A DNA stretch of 43,004 bases from an uncultured Gimesia sp. (GTDB lineage Bacteria; Planctomycetota; Planctomycetia; Planctomycetales; Planctomycetaceae). The translations under genes and the position numbers were made by a program. Shown piece by piece: positions 42,651 through 43,004 of this stretch. The notes below the pieces were generated by a model. The model saw only the letters and a list, made by a program, of their open reading frames with translations. It was not told where the DNA came from and made no database searches. The stretch lies in assembly GCF_937910335.1 (NCBI RefSeq), contig NZ_CALEMX010000442.1:1-43004 (forward strand), in the 5' to 3' direction. Numbering within the stretch: position 1 is the stretch's first letter; the number at the start of each line of letters is the position of its first letter.

Positions 42651-43004
42651 CAGTTACTCTTTTCTGCATTGTGGTCGAAGTATTGAATAAAAGCCCGTTT
42701 GAAATCAGGATCGCCCGTTACGATCATACCAGTGCCAGTCCCTGATTCACATTACCAGATCGTAACAGGATGGTATTTTTCTTGTATCCTGAGCAGGGCT
42801 TGTTTAGGCTATTGTGATCTTCATGCCTGAGACGATTCCTTACTGCACTCATCAACCAAGAGGAAGGTCCCAAAAGAACCACTTTGGTTCTGGGTACTTT
42901 TATTTGTTTATACAGCGCAGTCGTGCCCCCTTTTTTAGATGGAAGTAGCTTTAACCCGCATTTCCCAGATGACTTCCCTCGCTTTGGCACGTAATTTGCG
43001 CCAT
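42651..43004. other. End region with a decayed gene copy
   Basis: Upstream sequence of the sulfatase followed by the second copy of the decayed secreted-protein gene. An 88-codon open frame on the minus strand (42724-42990) lies across that copy and shows no family character, so it is not called. Confidence 0.4.
42776..42914 (+). pseudogene. Decayed gene for a small secreted protein (copy B)
   Basis: Similar in DNA to 40171-40325. Shared blocks in the same order include TTTTTCTTGTATCCTGA, TTTAGGCTATTGTGATC, AACCAAGAG, CCCAAAAGAAC and CTTTTATTT. In the matching frame it reads FSCILSRACLGYCDLHA and then a stop. After that the frame differs by an insertion. It breaks off after about 140 bases, and the flanking DNA is unrelated to copy A. 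Confidence 0.5.

Noticed and set aside
42724-42990. 88-codon minus-strand open frame at the window end
   Set aside because: It lies antisense to the decayed gene copy and has no recognisable protein features.

Overview
The window looks like chromosomal DNA of a planctomycete, most like the Gimesia/Planctomycetaceae group. This is inferred from gene content: a DUF1559 protein, an arylsulfatase, an AroD-AroE fusion, several secreted proteins of planctomycete type, Tad-pilus-like TPR and AAA proteins, and an ECF sigma factor paired with a large membrane anti-sigma protein. Base composition is moderate. No rRNA is present to fix the taxonomy. Most of the window is ordinary housekeeping and envelope-related sequence. 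No phage, complete insertion sequence or CRISPR array was seen.

Left part (1-9300). The 3' part of a highly charged, disordered protein comes first, then panC. An ECF sigma factor and its membrane anti-sigma partner follow with overlapping start and stop codons. Next come a secreted SMP-30-type lactonase on the minus strand and an isolated tRNA-His(GTG). A gmhA-gmhB pair (ADP-heptose synthesis) converges on a WecA/MraY-type sugar-1-phosphate transferase. Together these last three point to surface polysaccharide synthesis.

Middle-left (9300-15550). A Trm112-like protein and an exported methyltransferase-fold protein lie together on the minus strand, followed by a TIM-barrel sugar isomerase and a GntR/FCD regulator. 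The regulator is divergent from a Gfo/Idh/MocA dehydrogenase and a class-III aminotransferase. A perfect 18-bp palindrome sits on the -10 element of the predicted dehydrogenase promoter, and a second copy of its core lies near the start codon. This looks like a self-contained, regulator-controlled oxidation/transamination module, and it is the best candidate here for an uncharacterised pathway. It ends in a very strong bidirectional terminator.

Centre (15550-29610). A TPR lipoprotein, an AAA+ ATPase and a secreted protein form a possible Tad/Flp pilus accessory group. Then come tex and thpR, which converge on an EamA transporter. On the minus strand lie hisA, hisH, an orphan gene, a prepilin peptidase, aroK and the fused aroDE.

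Right part (29610-43004). An SRPBCC/ArsR/DinB cluster is followed by secreted proteins of unknown function and a GH63-like glycosidase with a hairpin-rich leader. Small orphan genes, a lipoprotein with two DUF1559 units and a sulfatase come last. The final 3.3 kb is degraded: it holds two decayed copies of one small secreted-protein gene, a stub resembling a Tat signal peptide, and several palindromes. It reads as an accessory patch with gene decay.
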